Source of the DNA: SIRX01 sp965214475
Lineage (GTDB): Bacteria > Actinomycetota > Rubrobacteria > Rubrobacterales > Rubrobacteraceae
DNA length: 64,000 bases
Assembly: GCA_965214475.1 (NCBI GenBank)
Contig: OZ243953.1
Span: forward strand, 2,170,001-2,234,000
Reading direction: 5' to 3'
The translations under genes were made by a program, and so were the position numbers. Below are positions 16,179 through 27,157 of this stretch, one piece after another (position 1 is the first letter of the stretch; the number at the start of each line of letters is the position of its first letter). Below the pieces are notes generated by a model. It was not told where the DNA came from. It worked only from the letters and a program-made list of their open reading frames with translations, and did not search any database.

Positions 16179-16544
16179 ATGGCTGAGGAAGCTAACCTGG
16201 TCAAGCTGGAAGACTTCGATGGAGAGGTCGAGGAGCAGTGGCAAGAGGCTGGGGGCAGCAAGGTTCTGGACAGCAATGACGAAGAAGTCGGCACGGTGGA
16301 AGCCGTCTATATCTGGGAAGAGCCTGGGACGGCACATCTCATTGCGGTTTCCGGTGAGGAGCGGGGCTTCCTCATTCCCGTACACGCGGTAACTAACGCG
16401 GACGAAGAAGGCATCAAGGTCGAGCAGAGCAAGCAGAAGATCATGGACTCGCCGGAGTTCGACTCGGACGACGTCCCGGATGACGAGGCCCGCAAGGGAG
16501 CATTCCAGCACTACGGTTATCAGGATCCGTTAGATCTAGGATAG
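16179..16544 (+). CDS. PRC-barrel-like small acidic protein
   Basis: About 121 residues from the ATG at 16179, which has AGGAAAGG 11 bases upstream; a frame from 16092 would start beside the terminator. The body GGSKVLDSNDEEVGTVEAVYIWEEPGTAHLIAVSGE has the beta-barrel pattern of PRC-barrel domains (G..V.D..G..VG.V..V). The C-terminus is acidic (EFDSDDVPDDEARKGAFQHYGY). PRC proteins bind RNA or photosystem partners. Here it stands alone, and a role in stress physiology is only a guess. Confidence 0.7.
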   Translation: MAEEANLVKLEDFDGEVEEQWQEAGGSKVLDSNDEEVGTVEAVYIWEEPGTAHLIAVSGEERGFLIPVHAVTNADEEGIKVEQSKQKIMDSPEFDSDDVPDDEARKGAFQHYGYQDPLDLG

Positions 16545-16710
16545 CCACCGGCTTACGCTGGGCTCTTTTCCGGTCGGCTGCCGGATGCTATATTAAACCC
16601 ATGCGCACCGGGGCATATATAGACTTGACCAATACTCGACTATAAACTCCCACGCGTCTTTTTTCCGGATCTACTAGATCCAAGATCCAAAGCCTGCACG
16701 AGGAGTACCA

Positions 16711-19143
<2,433 letters not shown>

Positions 19144-19161
19144 GGGCGGCGGACGAATCCC

Positions 19162-19376
19162 TTGAGCCGGCGCGATCGAAAGAGAAAGAAACCGCCGACC
19201 AAAGCTTCGGTAAAAGCGAGGGCCGAGACGGTAGGCAAGACTAGCCGTCCGGAGAGCCTACCGGCTGCCCGTGGCGTCTATAAAGTCTATCGCTCCGGCG
19301 AACTAGAAGTGCCGGCTTTGGCGGGGGTTGATTTCGAGGTCGGGCGGGAAACTTTCGTCTCCGTCATGGGGCCTTC
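19162..19376 (+). pseudogene. 5' remnant of an ABC transporter ATPase gene
   Basis: From a TTG at 19162, 18 bases after leuS, the frame encodes a basic leader, then VYKVYRSGELEVPALAGVDFEVGRETFVSVMGPS. That is the opening of a MacB/LolD-type ABC ATPase up to the first residues of Walker A (GPSGSGKST expected). The match stops at GPS at 19376, and everything else (Q-loop, ABC signature, Walker B) is missing. The frame continues a few residues into unrelated sequence and ends. The protein cannot be functional. Confidence 0.75.
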
Positions 19377-19490
19377 CGAACGGTACGCTACCGGCTGCGG
19401 CGGGTTACGGAGCTAACCGGCCTCGAGGTAACGAAGTTCGAGCATGCTGCCCAACTCTATCTGACAGTGCGGGCTACCGAACTGCTCTAA
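19377..19490 (+). pseudogene. 3' remnant of a PucR-type regulator gene
   Basis: In a different frame from the ABC fragment, 37 codons read RTVRYRLRRVTELTGLEV then TKFEHAAQLYLTVRATELL and stop. This is the extreme C-terminus of a PucR/CdaR regulator: the final helix of the HTH (HRNTVRYRLRR..ELTGLDL) and the tail. The join to the ABC fragment is abrupt at 19376/19377, so an illegitimate deletion removed the rest of both genes. The intact HTH-only PucR-like gene at 9393 is a relative but not identical. Confidence 0.7.
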
Positions 19491-19528
19491 CCCCTCCGGT
19501 GGCTATTGTAGACGCTAAGGAAGAGGTT

Positions 19529-20604
19529 TCAGGCGGACATTTGGGCTGGCAGCAGCGGGCGGGAAGCGGGGCGGGCGAACAGGTATCCTTGCAGGTAATC
19601 GGCCCCGTGTTTTTTCAGCCAGTGCCATTCTTCTCCGCTCTCCACCCCTTCTGCTACTACAGCAACGTCCAGGCCTTCTGCCAGCTCGAGGATCTTGGCC
19701 GCGACCTGCGATTTGTACGGGTCGGTCCCAACGTCCCGGACCAGCTCTATGTCCAGCTTGACGAAACCGGGTTTTAGCTTGCTCAATAGGTTCAGAGAGC
19801 TGTAGCCGGCCCCGAGGTCGTCCAGTGCGATCCGGAAACCAGAATCCCGGTAGAAGTCGACGATGTTAAGTAGATGCCGGACATCTTTGACCCGTTGACC
19901 CTCTGTTATCTCGAAAACTACCTGCTCGGGGTGCAGATCAGTGTCCTTGAAAGCATCCATCATGCTCTGCAGGCAGTAAGTTGGATCGTAGATCGAGGTC
20001 GGATTGAAGTTGATAAAGATGTTACTCTCGATGCCGTACTCTGCCGCCCGCCGGATAGCCATTATGCGGGCGTCGCGGCCAGGTTGAACAGCAATCCTGA
20101 GGTCTCCGCCACCTCGAACATAGCCCCGGGAGTGACCAGGTTGCCGACGGTGTCCAGCCCGCGCAACAGGCATTCGTAAGCGAAAACCTCTCCATCCGGG
20201 TTACCGGCCTCGACTATAGGCTGGAAATAGGTCGTCAGACGTTTCTCGCTCATCATTTCCACGAGCCATTCTCCCCGAGCAGCGGCCAAGAGTCTGCCAA
20301 GGGGCTGCATCCGCGCGAGATCTTTTATAGAGGGTTCTACGCCTTCTTCGGCTACCAGAGCCCGGGAGTCATCCAACTCCGTTTCGCTCAAGGAGTCGCT
20401 GATCTTATCGCCCAGACGATGCAGAATTCCCGACTCTAGCTCGACGGCTAATATGCCGTCCACCACCTCTTCAAATGGGATGCCGTCTTTCTTTAACATG
20501 CGACGCAGACTGGCCTGCGTGTGGGTAAGTGGGGGCGCCACGTAGAGTAGCCCGCTCTCGGATACGGGGGAGGGTAGCGTCTCACAGCGGCTGCACGGGC
20601 TCAC
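19529..20604 (-). pseudogene. EAL-domain c-di-GMP phosphodiesterase, frameshifted
   Basis: Two overlapping frames (20604-20062 and the part of 20173-19529 after the break) together give one ~358-residue protein. The N-terminus begins MSPCSRCE with a Cys pair, then a ~110-residue sensory region and YFQPIVEAG with the EAL motif variant ECL (AYECLLRG). The second half supplies NFNPTS, DDLGAGYSSLN and VVAEGVES, so the metal and catalytic residues are all present once the frames are joined. The break is near 20077-20081: one lost base would restore FNLDRDARIMAIRRA. It is either a real recent pseudogene or a sequence error. If intact, it hydrolyses c-di-GMP. Confidence 0.85.
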
Positions 20605-20713
20605 CTGAAAAATTGTCGCTTACTTGAGTTGTACGCCGAAACCAGCGGTCCAGACATTGTAAAACCACCAAAATCTCTAAATCTCTGTTTCACCGACAAA
20701 CATAAGAATTCTA

Positions 20714-20728
20714 GCATCCGCCGGATGC
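20714..20728. terminator. Hairpin downstream of csaA
   Basis: GCATCCG and CGGATGC pair perfectly around one base. Between it and the csaA stop, TTAGTCAACG is repeated in tandem (minus strand), overlapping the stop. No clear T-run follows, so termination is probable but not certain. Confidence 0.4.
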
Positions 20729-20746
20729 GGCGTTGACTAACGTTGA

Positions 20747-21085
20747 CTAAAACATCCGGCCGCCGGCCGGCACCACCCGATTCGGAGCCAGGAGCACGAC
20801 TTCCCCAGCCTCATCCGGGACACCTAGCACGAGCACCTCGCTCTTGAAACCCGCGATCCGTTTCGCGGGAAAGTTCACGACCGCGACCACTTGTTTTCCT
20901 ATAAGGGTCTCCGGCTCATAGTGTGCCGTGAGCTGGGCGCTGGTTCTCCGCTTCCCGATCTCCGCCCCAAAATCCACGGTGAGTTTTATAGCAGGTTTGC
21001 GAGCTTCCGGAAAAGGCTCAGCCTCGACGATTTGACCCACCCGGATGTCCACTTTCTCGAAATCTTCCCAGCTTATCTCGGACAC
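20747..21085 (-). CDS. csaA: tRNA-binding domain protein CsaA
   Basis: 112 residues; the OB-fold runs from FEKVDIRVGQIVEAEPFPEARKPAIKL to SEVLVLGVPDEAGEVVLLAPN, the full CsaA pattern. CsaA dimers bind tRNA-like molecules and show chaperone activity in Bacillus. The gene lies 11 bases downstream of the GntR gene, on the same strand, and is probably co-transcribed with it. A link to the neighbouring catabolic operon is not obvious. Confidence 0.9.
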   Translation of the reverse strand: MSEISWEDFEKVDIRVGQIVEAEPFPEARKPAIKLTVDFGAEIGKRRTSAQLTAHYEPETLIGKQVVAVVNFPAKRIAGFKSEVLVLGVPDEAGEVVLLAPNRVVPAGGRMF

Positions 21086-21096
21086 TCAGATTCCTT

Positions 21097-21831
21097 TCAA
21101 AAGAGATTGCGGACCTCGAAGAGTTCTCGGACGACGTGAAGATCCAGGTTGCCCGGCAAGAAGACGTTGCGGGACCATTGGGCAGGACGTCCGTCCGTCA
21201 AATACATAGTCTCGATAAGCGTGAGCGCGGCGGAGTTTGTTTTTAGGCCCAGCGCCCGCCCGACTTCATCCTCCGGAGCGACCAGCTCCGCTTCTATATT
21301 CAATTTGCTGAAACCTATGGGAATTCCCTCGGAGACCAGAAGGTCCAGCAACATGGCCTCCGGCCGGAAGCGCTCGCGAACCGTCTGGGCGGGGATCACC
21401 GTCTCCGGCACGACGTCCACCATCCACGCCGCCGGAACTCCGCCGACGAGCAGTATCCTCGATACTTTTACCAGGCTGCTCCCGGAGGCCAGCTCCAACG
21501 CGGACGCCTCTTCGGAACCGGCGGCCACTAACTCGATGCGAAGATCTTCGCTGCCCAGGCTCAAGCCCAAACGTTCCGCATGCACCGTGTAGGTCTCCAA
21601 ACGCTCCAACCCGTTGCGCAACTTTGCCCCGTCAGGAGGCTGGACCAGGAACGTGCCGCTCCCTTGCCGCCGCTCCAGCAACCCGCGCTCTACCAGCCGC
21701 GTCATCCCCGTGCGCACGGTTGCCCGGGAAACGCCCAGGCTTTTGACCAGGACGGCCTCCGGAGGGATACGATCCCCCGCTTTGTACCGCTTGCGAACCA
21801 GCAGATCCTCTATGCTCTGCTCGACCTGCAC
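21097..21831 (-). CDS. GntR/HutC-type (UTRA) transcriptional regulator
   Basis: 244 residues. The GntR winged HTH (RKRYKAGDRIPPEAVLVKSLGVSRATVRTGMTRLVERGLLERRQG) is followed by a UTRA ligand domain ending SRNVFLPGNLDLHVVREL. The first possible start is a GTG at 21831, but the frame is open further upstream (KNLLY before VQVEQ), where family members usually have residues. A strong GAGGAGG lies upstream near 21890 with only an ATA in position, so the true start is unsettled. It is divergent from the ethanolamine permease operon and is its likely regulator. Confidence 0.88.
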   Translation of the reverse strand: MQVEQSIEDLLVRKRYKAGDRIPPEAVLVKSLGVSRATVRTGMTRLVERGLLERRQGSGTFLVQPPDGAKLRNGLERLETYTVHAERLGLSLGSEDLRIELVAAGSEEASALELASGSSLVKVSRILLVGGVPAAWMVDVVPETVIPAQTVRERFRPEAMLLDLLVSEGIPIGFSKLNIEAELVAPEDEVGRALGLKTNSAALTLIETMYLTDGRPAQWSRNVFLPGNLDLHVVRELFEVRNLF

Positions 21832-21980
21832 ATAGAGTAGGTTCTTATCCAGTGTCCCAAAGTCTCTTTGCCGGGCTTCTATCTTCGCCTCCTCTTTAAA
21901 AAGATTCTAGCAACTCGACACTATCGGAACCTGAAACCTGGCTTTGTGCCTTGTACATCAAACTACACATATTTGTACCC

Positions 21981-22009
21981 TTGTGTGACAAATTTGTCTC
22001 TGCTATGCT
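21981..22009 (+). promoter_or_regulatory. Permease-operon promoter with palindrome in the spacer
   Basis: TTGTGT (21981-21986) and TATGCT (22004-22009) are 17 bases apart. The spacer begins with the perfect palindrome GACAAATTTGTC (21987-21998), which would place a repressor dimer across the promoter. A looser repeat (TTGTACA, TTTGTAC) lies upstream at 21953-21979. The likely ligand is the divergent GntR protein. Confidence 0.5.
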
Positions 22010-22213
22010 GCCCTATTGTAACTATCACGCCTATGTGGGGTAGGTGTAGGGCTAGAGGGTACGGAGGGTTTGGTTTTTGTGGGATACAGGATGTGGATAT
22101 CCGTATATTTGTCCTTCGGGCCGTAGCCCGGGGTTGGGTACGTGAGTATTCTGGATATTAATCTGGTGTTTGGTGAGCCGGGGTAGGTTTCGTCGAGAAC
22201 GGAGGAGGTTGCG
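22010..22213 (+). other. Long 5' leader of the permease operon
   Basis: About 200 bases without a gene. It contains a GGGC/GCCC hairpin near 22109-22124 and a GGATATCC palindrome near 22096-22103, and is unusually G/T-rich on the plus strand. I find no recognised riboswitch core (no B12 box, no glycine or c-di-GMP core). GGAGGAGG ends near 22208, 5 bases before the TTG start. Confidence 0.35.
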
Positions 22214-23665
22214 TTGAGCGAGTCTGAGAGTCAGCAAAAGCGGGGCGTAGAGTACGAGCAGACGGATCAGGACTACATGGAGAACCGACAGCTCCAGAGT
22301 GGGGCTGCGGGGTGGGTACTTCTTGCAGGACTCGGTGTTGCCTACGTTATTTCGGGGGACTTTGCTGGGTGGAACAACGGCCTCGCCCAGGGTGGTTGGG
22401 GCGGATTGCTCATCGCCACGATCCTCATGGCGACGATGTACACCACGATGGTCTTCGCCCTGGCCGAAATGTCTTCGGCCATCCCGGTCGCCGGTGGTGG
22501 ATACGGCTTCGCCCGGCGGGCCATGGGAGTTTGGGGCGGCTTCTTAACCGGAACAGCCATCCTCATCGAATACGCGATAGCGCCCGCCGCCATCGCGACG
22601 TTTATCGGGGCGTACGTGGAGTCCCTGATCGGGTTCGGCGGACCGCTCGTGTACCTCTTTTTCTACCTGGTATTTATAGGAATCCATATTTACGGTGTCG
22701 GTGAGGCGCTAAAGTTGATGTTTGTTATCACGGCGATCGCCGCCGTGGCGCTCATTGCGTTTATCGTCGGTATGATCCCGCAGTTCGATCCCAGCAACCT
22801 ATTCGACATCGAGCCGACCAGCGCCTTCGGTGCGAGCGCGTTCCTGCCGTTCGGTTACGTCGGCATCTGGGCTGCGATACCGTATGCGATCTGGTTCTTC
22901 CTCGCCATCGAGGGCGTTCCGCTTGCCGCTGAAGAAGCCCGGAATCCGGGACGGGACATGCCCCGCGGCCTGATCGCCGGTATGGGAACCCTGCTCGTGT
23001 TCGCGGCACTCATACTCGTCTTCGGCCCCGGCGGCGCCGGTTCGAGCACCATTCAGGACACGGGAGCCCCGCTTACCACGGCCATCAGCGCACAGAGCGC
23101 TTACGGCAGTGAAAACTTCCTGTTCACGTTCGTCAACATCGTAGGACTTGCGGGCCTGATCGCCAGCTTCTTCTCCATCATCTTCGCCTACTCGCGCCAG
23201 ACGTTCGCACTCTCGCGGGCCGGTTATCTGCCCCGGTGGCTCTCTGTCACGGGCAGCCGCCGGACCCCGATACTCGCCCTGGTCGTACCCGGCATCATCG
23301 GCTTCATCCTCTCGCTCACCGGTGCGGGGAGCCTGCTAATCCTCATAGCCGTCTTCGGGGCGACTCTCTCCTACGCGCTGATGATGCTCTCGCACATCAT
23401 CCTGCGCTATAAAGAGCCGGACCTCGAACGTCCCTACAAGACCCCCGGTGGCATCGTCACCTCTGGCACGGCCCTGGTATTGAGTTTCGCCGCCATAATC
23501 GCTGGTTTCCTCGTAGACCCTCGGGTACTTATCGGGGTGGCGATATTCTACGCGCTCATGATCGCCTACTTCGCCCTCTACAGCCGCCACCATCTCGTAG
23601 CCCAGGCGCCGGAGGAAGAGTTCGCCGCCATCGAGAAAGCTGAATCCGAACTGGGCGACGAATAA
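22214..23665 (+). CDS. eat: Ethanolamine permease (APC superfamily, Eat family)
   Basis: 483 residues, twelve membrane spans. The opening YVISGDFAGWNNGLAQGGWGG is the signature of the ethanolamine-permease branch of APC transporters. PVAGGGYGFARRAMGVWGGF, TGTAILIEYAIAPAA and IPYAIWFFLAIEGVPLAAEE follow the family sequence closely. It should take up ethanolamine by proton-coupled transport. Start is a TTG at 22214 after GGAGGAGG. The next gene starts 39 bases downstream and encodes a gamma-glutamyl ligase, so uptake and activation are linked. Confidence 0.88.
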   Translation: MSESESQQKRGVEYEQTDQDYMENRQLQSGAAGWVLLAGLGVAYVISGDFAGWNNGLAQGGWGGLLIATILMATMYTTMVFALAEMSSAIPVAGGGYGFARRAMGVWGGFLTGTAILIEYAIAPAAIATFIGAYVESLIGFGGPLVYLFFYLVFIGIHIYGVGEALKLMFVITAIAAVALIAFIVGMIPQFDPSNLFDIEPTSAFGASAFLPFGYVGIWAAIPYAIWFFLAIEGVPLAAEEARNPGRDMPRGLIAGMGTLLVFAALILVFGPGGAGSSTIQDTGAPLTTAISAQSAYGSENFLFTFVNIVGLAGLIASFFSIIFAYSRQTFALSRAGYLPRWLSVTGSRRTPILALVVPGIIGFILSLTGAGSLLILIAVFGATLSYALMMLSHIILRYKEPDLERPYKTPGGIVTSGTALVLSFAAIIAGFLVDPRVLIGVAIFYALMIAYFALYSRHHLVAQAPEEEFAAIEKAESELGDE

Positions 23666-23704
23666 AGTGAGCTGCCCCGAAGAACAAAAGAAAGGAAGCA
23701 AATA

Positions 23705-25084
23705 GTGGATACAGCCAAAGTCGAGGGTCGCCTCGACCTCGATACGCTCCAGGCCGAGGTAGAAGCCGGACGAATAGACACCGTGCTCCTAGCGATGACC
23801 GACATGCAGGGCCGCCTGCAGGGTAAGCGCCTGACCGCCGAGCACTTTTTGGAGGAAGTAGCCGAGGAGAACGCCGAGGGCTGCACCTACATACTCGCCG
23901 TAGACGTGGACATGGAGACCGTCGAGGGCTACGAGCTGACCTCCTGGTCCAGCGGCTACGGAGATTTCGTCTTCCGTCCGGACCTGGATACCCTGCGCGT
24001 AACCCCGTGGTTGGAGGGAACGGCGCTCGTTACGTGCGACATGGTGTGGGAAGGCGGCTCGCCCGTGGCCGCCTCGCCGCGACAGATCCTGCGCCGGCAG
24101 ATCGAACGGCTCGCCGAGCGCGGTCTGGTCCCTTTCGCCGGTACGGAGTTGGAGTTCCTCGTCTTCCGCAACACCTACGAGGAGGCCTGGCGCAAGGCCT
24201 ACCGGGACCTGGAGCCCGCCAATTACTACAACGTGGACTACTCGATCCTAGGTACTTCCCGCGTCGAGCCGCTGTTGCGGCGCATCCGCAACTGCATGAA
24301 GGGAGCCGGGCTCGAGATCGAGGACGCCAAAGGCGAGTGCAACTTCGGCCAGCACGAGATCAACGTCCACTTCGACGAGGCCCTCACGTCCGCCGACGGA
24401 CACTCCGTCTACAAGAACGGGGCCAAAGAGATCGCCAGCCAGATGGGCTACGCCCTGAGCTTTATGCCAAAGTTCAACGAGCTGGACGGCAACTCTTGTC
24501 ACGTCCACCTTAGCCTCCAGAACGAAGAAGGAGAAGCAGTCTTTCCCGGAAACGGCGACGGCGACGAAAACGGCTTCTCCAAACTCTTTCAGCAATTCCT
24601 GGCCGGTCAGGCCGCCTGTATGCGGGAGATGACGCTCTTCTTCGCGCCGAACATCAACTCCTACAAGCGTTACGCAAAAGGCAGCTTCGCCCCGACGGCC
24701 GTGGCCTGGGCCCTGGACAACCGTACCTGCTCGCTGCGGGTCGTCGGGCACGGGAAGTCTCTGCGGGTGGAAAACCGGACACCGGGCGGGGACGTAAACC
24801 CTTACCTGGCGATAAGCGCCATGATCGCCGCCGGCATCCACGGCATAGACAACGAGTTGTCCCTCGAAGAACCGGTGGAGGGCAGCGCCTACGAGGCCGA
24901 CAAGCCCCAACTCCCCTCGAACATGTACGAATCTCGCGACCTGTTTACCAACAGTGAGATAGTCCGCGAAGCGTTCGGCGACGAGGTGGTGGACCACTAC
25001 ACCAACATGGCCCAGGTCGAGATCGACGCCTTCGAGTCGGCCGTCACCGATTGGGAACGTTACAGGAACTTCGAACGTCTATGA
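23705..25084 (+). CDS. Glutamine-synthetase-like gamma-glutamyl amine ligase (GlnA4/PuuA type)
   Basis: 459 residues from a GTG. The GS catalytic core is visible: FAGTELEFLVF, KGECNFGQHEINVHF, NGNSCHVHLSL-like (ELDGNSCHVHLSL) and the metal/ATP region PNINSYKRYAKGSFAPT, then NRTPGGDVNPYLA. The C-terminal adenylation-type Tyr motif of true GlnA (NLYDLP) is missing. GlnA4 of Streptomyces coelicolor is established as a gamma-glutamylethanolamide synthetase and PuuA glutamylates putrescine; both belong to this branch. The preceding ethanolamine permease favours ethanolamine as substrate here. Its stop overlaps the next start (ATGA). Confidence 0.86.
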   Translation: MDTAKVEGRLDLDTLQAEVEAGRIDTVLLAMTDMQGRLQGKRLTAEHFLEEVAEENAEGCTYILAVDVDMETVEGYELTSWSSGYGDFVFRPDLDTLRVTPWLEGTALVTCDMVWEGGSPVAASPRQILRRQIERLAERGLVPFAGTELEFLVFRNTYEEAWRKAYRDLEPANYYNVDYSILGTSRVEPLLRRIRNCMKGAGLEIEDAKGECNFGQHEINVHFDEALTSADGHSVYKNGAKEIASQMGYALSFMPKFNELDGNSCHVHLSLQNEEGEAVFPGNGDGDENGFSKLFQQFLAGQAACMREMTLFFAPNINSYKRYAKGSFAPTAVAWALDNRTCSLRVVGHGKSLRVENRTPGGDVNPYLAISAMIAAGIHGIDNELSLEEPVEGSAYEADKPQLPSNMYESRDLFTNSEIVREAFGDEVVDHYTNMAQVEIDAFESAVTDWERYRNFERL

Positions 25085-25794
25085 GGCCAACGGTCGGCAT
25101 CACGGCGGCCACCGAGACGATCAACTACGGCGCCTGGACAAACGTCCCAGCTTTCATGAGCCCCGCGAACTACGTCCGGGCCGTCCAACGCGCCGGTGGG
25201 CGTCCCGTACTCCTGATCCCGGACGAAGAAGACACCGAAAACCCGTCGGAGGTTCTGGATCTCGTAGATGCCGTCATCATCACCGGCGGCGCCGGAGACC
25301 TCGACCCGGAACTCTACGGCCAAGAACCGCACCCGCAGACCGGACCGATCCAGAAAGAGCGCGACGCTTACGAGCTCGCGCTGGTGCGCGCCGCCGTCGA
25401 ACGCGAGACCGCGACTTTGGGCATCTGCCGTGGGATGCAAGTCCTAAACGTAGCTTACGGCGGCAGTGTAGAGCAGCATTTGCCCGACGTGGTCGGCCAC
25501 GAGGAGCATCGTCCCCTGCCCGGCGTCTTCGTGGATCACGAGGTGCGCCTGGAATCCGGATCTCTCGCAGCCCGCACCGCTGGCTCTGAGGTGGCGGATG
25601 TTAGGTCCCATCACCATCAGGGCATAAGGGAGGTCGGCGATGGACTCTCGGTTACGGGCCGGGCGACGAAAGATGATACCGTCGAGGCAGTAGAAGATCC
25701 GAACCACCCATTCGTGCTCGGGGTGCTCTGGCATCCGGAAGAGGATGAGAAGAGCCGCATTATAAAAGCTTTAGTTTCGGAGGTAATGAGTTAA
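25081..25794 (+). CDS. Class I glutamine amidotransferase-like gamma-glutamyl hydrolase (PuuD-like)
   Basis: 237 residues from the ATG at 25081. The triad is readable: nucleophile in TLGICRGMQVLNVAYGG, His and Glu in VLGVLWHPEEDEK. SHHHQGIREV and ITGGAGDLDPELYG are typical of the PuuD/peptidase C26 group that removes a gamma-glutamyl cap from an amino acid. In this operon it should hydrolyse gamma-glutamylglycine to glutamate and glycine, regenerating the glutamate used by the ligase. Its last base overlaps the aldehyde dehydrogenase ATG (TAATG). Confidence 0.86.
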   Translation: MRPTVGITAATETINYGAWTNVPAFMSPANYVRAVQRAGGRPVLLIPDEEDTENPSEVLDLVDAVIITGGAGDLDPELYGQEPHPQTGPIQKERDAYELALVRAAVERETATLGICRGMQVLNVAYGGSVEQHLPDVVGHEEHRPLPGVFVDHEVRLESGSLAARTAGSEVADVRSHHHQGIREVGDGLSVTGRATKDDTVEAVEDPNHPFVLGVLWHPEEDEKSRIIKALVSEVMS

Positions 25795-27155
25795 TGCTCG
25801 AAGTTTTGAATCCGGCCACCGAAGAGGTGCTGGAGAATCTGGAACCGGCAACGGCTGGCGACGCGGACGCCGCAGTCGCCCGTGCGAAAGCCGCCTACCC
25901 GAAATGGAGGGCTATAGAGCCGGCGGACCGCGCCCGGCTCCTGCACCGGCTGGCCGACGCCCTAGAAGCGGAACAGGAGAACCTGGCCCAGCTAGAGTCA
26001 AAGAACGCCGGCAAACCCATCGTCAGCGCCCGCGGTGAGATGGGCATGGTGGCAGACACCTTCCGCTACTACGCTGGAGCTCCCGAACGGTTGCTCGGCG
26101 ACACCATACCAGTCTCCGGCGGTGTGAATATGACCTTCCGGGAGCCATTGGGCGTCGTCGGGCTCATTGTCCCATGGAACTTCCCGCTAACCATCGCGAG
26201 TTGGAAGATGGCCCCGGCGCTCGCCGCCGGCAACACCGTCGTCCTCAAACCCGCCGAGCTCACACCGCTCACGGCGCTGGAGTTCGAACGGATCGCTGTA
26301 GAGGCCGGTATTCCGGAGGGCGTGGTGAACGTGGTCGTGGGGCCGGGGAGCGAGGTTGGCCAACGTCTCACCGAACACCCCGACGTGGCCAAGGTCGCCT
26401 TTACCGGTTCGACAGGGGTCGGAAAGAAGATAATGGCCGGAGCCGCCGGAACCATAAAGCGTGTCACCCTGGAGCTCGGTGGCAAGTCCGCTAACGTAGT
26501 CTTCGCCGACGCCGACCTCGAAAAGGCCGCCACCTCCGCCCCCGACGGCGTCTTCGACAACGCCGGACAGGACTGCTGCGCCCGCTCCCGCATCCTGGTC
26601 GAGAAGAGCGTCTTCGACGAGTTCCTCTCGCTCATGGAGCCTGCGGTAAAAGGCTTCCGGGTGGGAGACCCGCTGGACGAGAGCATGAACATGGGACCCT
26701 TGATCTCCGCCGACCAGCGGGAGAAAGTCGCCGCCTACGTCCCGGATGATGCACCGGTAGCGATCCAGGGCACGGCTCCCGAAGGCGACGGCTTCTGGTT
26801 CCCGCCGACGGTGCTCGCCCCGGTCTCCAACGACGACCGTGCGGCGGAAGAGGAGATCTTCGGTCCCGTAGTCGTCGTGATTCCGTTCGAGGGAGAAGAA
26901 GAGGCCATCCGGCTCGCAAACGAGACTATCTATGGCCTCTCCGGCTCCATCTGGACCGAGAACGGCGCCCGGGCCATGCGCGTCGCCCGTGGCATCGAAA
27001 CCGGCGTCATCTCCATAAACTCCAACACCTCCGTCCGGGTCTCGACACCCTTCGGGGGCTTCAAGCAATCCGGCGTCGGCCGCGAACTCGGTCCGCACGC
27101 CCTCGACTACTACACGGAACTAAAGAGCGTCTACATGGCGACGGAGGAGGGGTAG
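25794..27155 (+). CDS. NAD(P)-dependent aldehyde dehydrogenase
   Basis: 453 residues. Family motifs: VPWNFPLTIASWKMAPALAAGN, FTGSTGVGKKI, the general-base Glu in VTLELGGKSANVVF, the nucleophile region NAGQDCCARSRILVEK and EEEIFGPVVVVIPF. It resembles the PuuC/betaine-aldehyde type acting on amino-aldehydes. In the proposed route it oxidises the gamma-glutamyl aminoacetaldehyde to gamma-glutamylglycine. Tight overlap with the amidotransferase and 2-base spacing to the dehydrogenase gene show a single transcript. Confidence 0.92.
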   Translation: MLEVLNPATEEVLENLEPATAGDADAAVARAKAAYPKWRAIEPADRARLLHRLADALEAEQENLAQLESKNAGKPIVSARGEMGMVADTFRYYAGAPERLLGDTIPVSGGVNMTFREPLGVVGLIVPWNFPLTIASWKMAPALAAGNTVVLKPAELTPLTALEFERIAVEAGIPEGVVNVVVGPGSEVGQRLTEHPDVAKVAFTGSTGVGKKIMAGAAGTIKRVTLELGGKSANVVFADADLEKAATSAPDGVFDNAGQDCCARSRILVEKSVFDEFLSLMEPAVKGFRVGDPLDESMNMGPLISADQREKVAAYVPDDAPVAIQGTAPEGDGFWFPPTVLAPVSNDDRAAEEEIFGPVVVVIPFEGEEEAIRLANETIYGLSGSIWTENGARAMRVARGIETGVISINSNTSVRVSTPFGGFKQSGVGRELGPHALDYYTELKSVYMATEEG

Positions 27156-27157
27156 CG

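Noticed and set aside
16545..16710. T-box or promoter in the leuS leader
   Set aside because: No T-box core (GGTGGTACCGCG-like) is present, and TTGACC with TATAAA is only 10 bases apart, too close for a standard promoter.
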